From: Saccharicrinis sp. UBA6048
GTDB lineage: Bacteria; Bacteroidota; Bacteroidia; Bacteroidales; Marinilabiliaceae
Assembly (NCBI GenBank): GCA_002429115.1
Contig: DIYS01000254.1
Span: 1 to 37,093, forward strand
Direction: 5' to 3'
DNA length: 37,093 bases
Made by a program: the position numbers and the translations under genes. Shown here piece after piece: positions 33,489 through 37,093 of this stretch (positions are counted from its first letter, which is position 1; the number at the start of each line of letters is the position of its first letter). The notes beneath the pieces were generated by a model that was not told the DNA's origin, did not search any database, and saw only the letters and a list, made by a program, of their open reading frames with translations.

Positions 33489-35399
33489 ATGAAAATTACG
33501 TCACTAACAATTATACTTCTTCATCTGGTATTCAACCTATCAGCACGTCAACTAAGTGATTTCCTGCTCCCCGTGCCGAAATCAATAGTCGAGACAAGCG
33601 ATACACTATCTATACAACAAGGAATAATTTGCACTCAAAATATTACAGTAAATAAACCCCTTCTTTTCTTTCTTAGTGCTTTATCTGAAACAAATATTGA
33701 TTATCAGCTATCGCCGATTAGCCTCGCGGGCTTCAATAGTTTATTAAAAGTTGACCTTGACCATGCCCTTGGCGAACAAGCTTATGAGTTAAGGATTTCC
33801 CAAACCGGCATTTCCATAAAAGGAGGCAGTGATGAAGGCATCTACTATGCACTTCAGACACTTAAGCAAATCAGCAGTTTTGCAAAAGTTGAAGGATATT
33901 GGCCGTGTGTAAACATCAAAGATGCACCGGATTTTGAACGTAGAGGTATCATGCTGGACATCAGTCGTGATAAAGTGCCTACGATGGCAACCTTATTCTC
34001 GTTAATCGATGAGTTTAGCGAATGGAAAATCAACGAATTACAACTTTACACCGAACATACCTTTGCCTACAAAAACCACGAAACAGTATGGAAGGATGCC
34101 AGTCCCCTAACGGCTGAAGAAGTACAGATTCTGGATAAATATTGTGCTGAGCGATTTATTGACCTGGTGCCTAACCAAAATTCATTTGGGCATATGAAAC
34201 GCTGGTTGATTCACGATGAATACGAACACCTGGCAGAGTTAAGCAAGCCCGGAAAAACCATCTGGGGCATGAGTTCTCACAGAAGCCTGAGTCCTGCCGA
34301 ACCAGGTTCTTTTGAATTAATGCAGGAACTTTATGCCGAATTATTGCCCAACTTCAGCAGTCAATACTTTAATATAGGTTGTGACGAAACAGTAGAACTT
34401 GGAGTTGGCAAATCAAAGCAAATGTGCATTGAGCAAGGAAAAGGCAAAGTTTATCTTAACTATTTGCTAAAGCTAAAAGAAGAAGTTGATAAATATGGCA
34501 GAACCACCCAATTCTGGGGCGATATCATCTTAAATCACCCGGAATTGATTGAGCAACTACCCAAAGATATGGTTGCACTAATTTGGGGGTATAATGCCGA
34601 TCACCCATTTGATAAGCAATGTTCTAAATTTCAAAAGGCAGGATTGGACTATTATGTATGCCCTGGAACATCGACATGGAACAGCATCATCGGTCGAAAT
34701 AAAACGAGTTTTGCCAACCTTAAAAATGCTGCTGAAAATGGCTTAAAATATAAGGCTAAAGGTTTTCTGAATACCAATTGGGGCGACCAGGGCCACTGGC
34801 AGCCTTTAAGCGTCAGTTATCCGGCTTTCATCTACGGTGCCGGATTGAGCTGGAATGTCACAGCCAATAAGAATATGAATATTGCCGGCAAGGTTTCTTG
34901 CATCGTATTTAACGATTATGAGGGGCAATCAGGCAAAGCGCTTATTAATCTTGGCAATGCTTATCTTCAAACCGGCGTTACAACAGACAATAGCAACATT
35001 TTCCATCAAATACTGAAACGCAACAGGCATTCTATAAAAACAGATCGCTGGACTAAATTCCTTAGTCTGTCAAAATTAAATACCACAATTGCTTATTTGG
35101 AAAATCAAAGCGCAGAATTTAACAACGCTGGTATTAACCGGTCAGACTCAGCAATCATAAAACAAGAAGTAAAGCAAGCAGTTGAACTGGCACTTCACGC
35201 CTGTCACCTCGCTAAAGCCAAACTACAAACCACTGATGGGTATTTTAAAAGTATAAACGAAGAACAAAAGAGTGAGTTAATAGCTGAGCTAACAAGTTTG
35301 ATACAGTCCTATCAAACAATATGGATTGAACGTAATAGAATAGGTGGTCTTGCCGACTCAACTAATAAGCTGGAAGCAGTGCTTAAAAGCTACAATTAG
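33489..35399 (+). CDS. Secreted GH20 beta-N-acetylhexosaminidase-like enzyme
   Basis: Glycoside hydrolase family 20, expected to remove terminal N-acetylhexosamines by substrate-assisted catalysis. The 636 residues start with a signal peptide of about 19 residues (ending NLSA). An N-terminal GH20b-like domain (about 25-145) precedes the TIM barrel, marked by RRGIMLDISRDKVP (151-164). The catalytic D299-E300 pair is in FNIGCDETVEL, equivalent to the usual GGDE/GxDE motif. Later NWGDQGHWQP (around 430) fits the barrel's far end. The protein appears free in the periplasm. It is the only long plus-strand gene besides the S24 regulator. The last ~150 residues are a helical extension of unknown role. 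Confidence 0.85.
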   Translation: MKITSLTIILLHLVFNLSARQLSDFLLPVPKSIVETSDTLSIQQGIICTQNITVNKPLLFFLSALSETNIDYQLSPISLAGFNSLLKVDLDHALGEQAYELRISQTGISIKGGSDEGIYYALQTLKQISSFAKVEGYWPCVNIKDAPDFERRGIMLDISRDKVPTMATLFSLIDEFSEWKINELQLYTEHTFAYKNHETVWKDASPLTAEEVQILDKYCAERFIDLVPNQNSFGHMKRWLIHDEYEHLAELSKPGKTIWGMSSHRSLSPAEPGSFELMQELYAELLPNFSSQYFNIGCDETVELGVGKSKQMCIEQGKGKVYLNYLLKLKEEVDKYGRTTQFWGDIILNHPELIEQLPKDMVALIWGYNADHPFDKQCSKFQKAGLDYYVCPGTSTWNSIIGRNKTSFANLKNAAENGLKYKAKGFLNTNWGDQGHWQPLSVSYPAFIYGAGLSWNVTANKNMNIAGKVSCIVFNDYEGQSGKALINLGNAYLQTGVTTDNSNIFHQILKRNRHSIKTDRWTKFLSLSKLNTTIAYLENQSAEFNNAGINRSDSAIIKQEVKQAVELALHACHLAKAKLQTTDGYFKSINEEQKSELIAELTSLIQSYQTIWIERNRIGGLADSTNKLEAVLKSYN

Positions 35400-35623
35400 C
35401 TTTGTATAGTAAAAATCGACAATTACAAACAACTTACATATCTATGAATTCATTACTTTTTATCTGATACTAAAATAATTCATAAGCACGATTAATTAAT
35501 TAACATCAATTTATTGCACATTCGCATTTATTATCGATAATTTGATACACATCACACAACAAGACACACTTACCCCCACATTTATACAGGGTAAAACTTC
35601 AAAAAGACATACTTAATTACAAA

Positions 35624-35648
35624 CACCCCTTTATTTCAGGGGGGGGTG
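35624..35648. other. G8 tract within a CACCCC/GGGGTG hairpin
   Basis: The plus strand has eight consecutive G at 35639-35646 with CACCCC (35624-35629) able to pair with GGGGTG. It lies 240 bases after the GH20 stop, without a gene nearby. A tract of this kind can slip, but no reading frame here would be switched by it. Confidence 0.4.
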
Positions 35649-35729
35649 CGATCATATATTATTATTATTTATCCATCACAAACACTCCACAAATACCCCC
35701 TCCTTTAAATATTTTTAACAAATCGACTA

Positions 35730-35759
35730 TTGCACCTCTAAAATAATTACCGATATTTG
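35730..35759 (+). promoter_or_regulatory. Promoter of an orphan short transcription unit
   Basis: TTG at 35730-35732, 19 bases, then GATATTTG at 35752-35759, differing in only the first base from TAnnTTTG. It points into the small unit ending at the terminator 35809-35842. Confidence 0.5.
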
Positions 35760-35761
35760 TA

Positions 35762-35842
35762 ATGGATTTTTTCATAAAACTTGGATTTAGTTAGCTGATT
35801 TAAGGGTAAGGACAGATAAACGTATCTGTCCTCCTTTTTTTT
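35762..35842 (+). ncRNA. Candidate small RNA (about 80 nt), or leader with a 10-residue ORF
   Basis: Downstream of the promoter at 35730-35759, a transcript starting near 35763 would run about 80 bases to the strong terminator at 35809-35842. The ATG at 35762-35764 opens a 10-codon frame, MDFFIKLGFS (stop TAG 35792-35794), three of ten residues being Phe. This could be a short peptide, an attenuator leader, or chance. No target gene follows on the plus strand within the window. The call rests on promoter and terminator spacing only. Confidence 0.4.
35809..35842 (+). terminator. Intrinsic terminator on the plus strand
   Basis: aggacagata and tatctgtcct form a perfect 10-bp stem with an AACG loop, followed by CC and eight T. 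It ends the orphan unit starting near 35763. The GH20 gene ends 410 bases upstream, too far to be its obvious partner. Confidence 0.85.
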
Positions 35843-35883
35843 GAGAGAATCATAAAACCAACAAGCATCGACAAAAGCATATA

Positions 35884-35912
35884 TAAAAAAAGGAGGCCAA
35901 GGCCTCCTTTTT
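35884..35912 (-). terminator. Terminator of the TlpA-like gene
   Basis: GGAGGCC-AA-GGCCTCC is a perfect 7-bp stem. The minus-strand reading ends in seven T and directly follows the gene stop at 35935; the plus-strand reading also has T, so it may be bidirectional. Confidence 0.9.
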
Positions 35913-35934
35913 ACATTTTATGTATGTCGTGGTA

Positions 35935-37032
35935 CTAGTTCAACACTTCACCCACTTTAGCTTTTAAAGCATCACCTCTTAAGTTTTTGGCAATAATAAC
36001 ACCATCTTTATCAATAAGAACAGTGTGTGGAATTCCAGAAACTGCATATAACTGAGCAGCTTCATTACCCCAGCCTTTCAAGTCTGATACATGATTCCAA
36101 GTTAGATTATCATCTTCAATTGCTTTTAACCAAGCTGCTTTATCCTGATCTAAAGACACACCAAGAATATCAAATCCTTTGTCCTTAAACTCAGCATACA
36201 ACTCAACTACATGTGGGTTCTCAGCACGACAAGGACCACACCAGCTAGCCCAGAAATCAACTAAAACACACTTACCTTTGAAAGATGAAAGCGAAACAGG
36301 ATTACCTTCTCTATCATTCATTGTAAAATCAGGAGCAGGTTGACCAACAGCCACTTTTTCTAACTTCTCAATTTTTTCGCTTAACATTAAATAGTAAGTT
36401 GAAGTTGATAAGGTTGGATCTAACATTGCCAACCCTTCTTTCATTTCTTCAATTGCACCATTGCCATAAACGTTAGCTACAATAAAAGCAGATACTACAG
36501 ATGTTGGATTAGCCTTAACAACTTCCACCTGTACTTCCTGTAATTTCTGATTGTTAGCATTGTACTCTTCTACGATCTGTCTTTGCTTTGCAGTATCATT
36601 CGCCTGAGTAGCCTCACCATAAGCTTTCTTCAGCTCATTATTCTTCTCATTAATCGCCTTTTGTTGATCACTTACACTCTTATAAAGCTCAAAATTAGCA
36701 CCTCCTGTAATTACAGCTTCACCCATTTTATCAAGACTGGCATTTAAAGTATATGCCACATTTTCAGCAAAGAAGTTAGCTGTATTTCTAGAGCCTGCTT
36801 CACCAACAAGTACTAAAACATCTTCAGACAGTTCCTTTGAATACTCAAAAGCACCTTCTGTCAACACCAATGTGTCTAAGACATTAACACCACTCTTATC
36901 ATAGCTACTGATTACAACTGTTTTACCTTCAGCGTTGTCAATTTTACCAGACAAGGAAAATGTAGGAGCCGGTGATTCACAAGCGGTTGTCAAAAAAATT
37001 GCCGCAACAGCAATTAATAAAAAATTTTTCAT
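35935..37032 (-). CDS. TlpA-like thioredoxin-fold lipoprotein with DUF4369 domain
   Basis: A 365-residue outer- or inner-leaflet lipoprotein (LTTAC, lipidated C18). The N-terminal region (about 25-120) fits DUF4369 (beta-rich, starting SLSGKIDNAEGKTVVISSYD), followed by a helical linker rich in Asn/Gln/Lys (about 118-175), and then a peroxiredoxin/TlpA domain from about 228 (GQPAPDFTMNDREGN). The redox motif is WCGPC at 264-268, and a cis-Pro region GIPHT follows near 335. It is expected to reduce disulfides in the periplasm; no partner is seen. The 5-prime leader carries a TACCGC-GTATA-GCGGTA stem (37048-37064). The window ends about 60 bases upstream, so the promoter is only partly seen. 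Confidence 0.9.
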   Translation of the reverse strand: MKNFLLIAVAAIFLTTACESPAPTFSLSGKIDNAEGKTVVISSYDKSGVNVLDTLVLTEGAFEYSKELSEDVLVLVGEAGSRNTANFFAENVAYTLNASLDKMGEAVITGGANFELYKSVSDQQKAINEKNNELKKAYGEATQANDTAKQRQIVEEYNANNQKLQEVQVEVVKANPTSVVSAFIVANVYGNGAIEEMKEGLAMLDPTLSTSTYYLMLSEKIEKLEKVAVGQPAPDFTMNDREGNPVSLSSFKGKCVLVDFWASWCGPCRAENPHVVELYAEFKDKGFDILGVSLDQDKAAWLKAIEDDNLTWNHVSDLKGWGNEAAQLYAVSGIPHTVLIDKDGVIIAKNLRGDALKAKVGEVLN

Positions 37033-37047
37033 TTGTAGAATTTTTAA

Positions 37048-37064
37048 TACCGCGTATAGCGGTA
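37048..37064. promoter_or_regulatory. Perfect dyad upstream of the TlpA-like gene
   Basis: taccgc-gtata-gcggta is an exact inverted repeat with a 5-base spacer, 16-32 bases from the start codon. It could be a leader hairpin or a regulator site. Confidence 0.35.
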
Positions 37065-37093
37065 GGGTTGTTTTAATAATGAGAGACTAAATG

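Noticed and set aside
1..37093. Phage, plasmid, CRISPR or defence systems
   Set aside because: No spaced repeats of CRISPR type, and no integrase, Cas, restriction, toxin-antitoxin or transposase genes were recognised among the coding sequences.

Overview
The window looks like chromosomal DNA of a Bacteroidota bacterium, most likely a marine Bacteroidales/Marinilabiliales-type lineage. This is inferred from the protein styles (DUF4369-TlpA lipoprotein, M49 peptidase, S24 regulator beside a dinB/dnaE pair), from promoters fitting the Bacteroidota pattern TTTG-N19/20-TAnnTTTG, from the lack of strong Shine-Dalgarno sites, and from intergenic DNA full of degenerate micro-repeats. Almost all genes lie on the minus strand. 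I see no tRNA, rRNA, CRISPR array, transposase, integrase or phage gene.

Layout. 353-2407: htpG, with a clear promoter and terminator, flanked by 7/8-bp degenerate repeat arrays. 3110-5490: an ECF sigma factor, a probable membrane anti-sigma factor and a secreted possible barrel protein, read as one unit. 5856-9043: btuF-btuC-btuD-like vitamin B12 ABC importer under a cobalamin riboswitch (about 9085-9270). 9294-12469: a dipeptidyl peptidase III-like M49 enzyme and a secreted conserved protein. 12600-13631: threonine dehydrogenase. 13856-16491: two adjacent radical-SAM tRNA methylthiotransferases (MtaB, and a MiaB-like protein with a GTG start). 16665-17363: a small FNR-type flavin reductase.

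17719-23101 is a mutagenesis/translesion cassette: a DnaE2-like polymerase, a DinB-type Y-family polymerase, and a divergent XRE-S24 (LexA-like) regulator with an Ala-Gly cleavage site and Ser/Lys dyad. A perfect dyad, TGACTA-N5-TAGTCA, lies just upstream of dinB and is a candidate operator. Two MFS transporters follow (23546-26498), then a glgB/GH13 alpha-glucan operon (26824-30529), a CstA-family transporter translationally coupled to a nucleotidyltransferase-like gene (30822-33351), a secreted GH20 enzyme (33489-35399, plus strand), and a thioredoxin-like lipoprotein (35935-37032). The gap 35400-35934 holds a short orphan transcription unit (promoter, 10-codon ORF, strong terminator) that may be a small RNA.

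The points most worth a second look are the phased 7-bp/8-bp degenerate arrays that recur in intergenic DNA, including on both sides of dnaE; the dnaE/dinB/S24 cassette with its candidate operator; the orphan small transcription unit near 35.8 kb; and the atypical MiaB. Nothing in the window is clearly a wholly new enzymatic system. Coordinates of short sites were counted by hand and may be off by a base or two.
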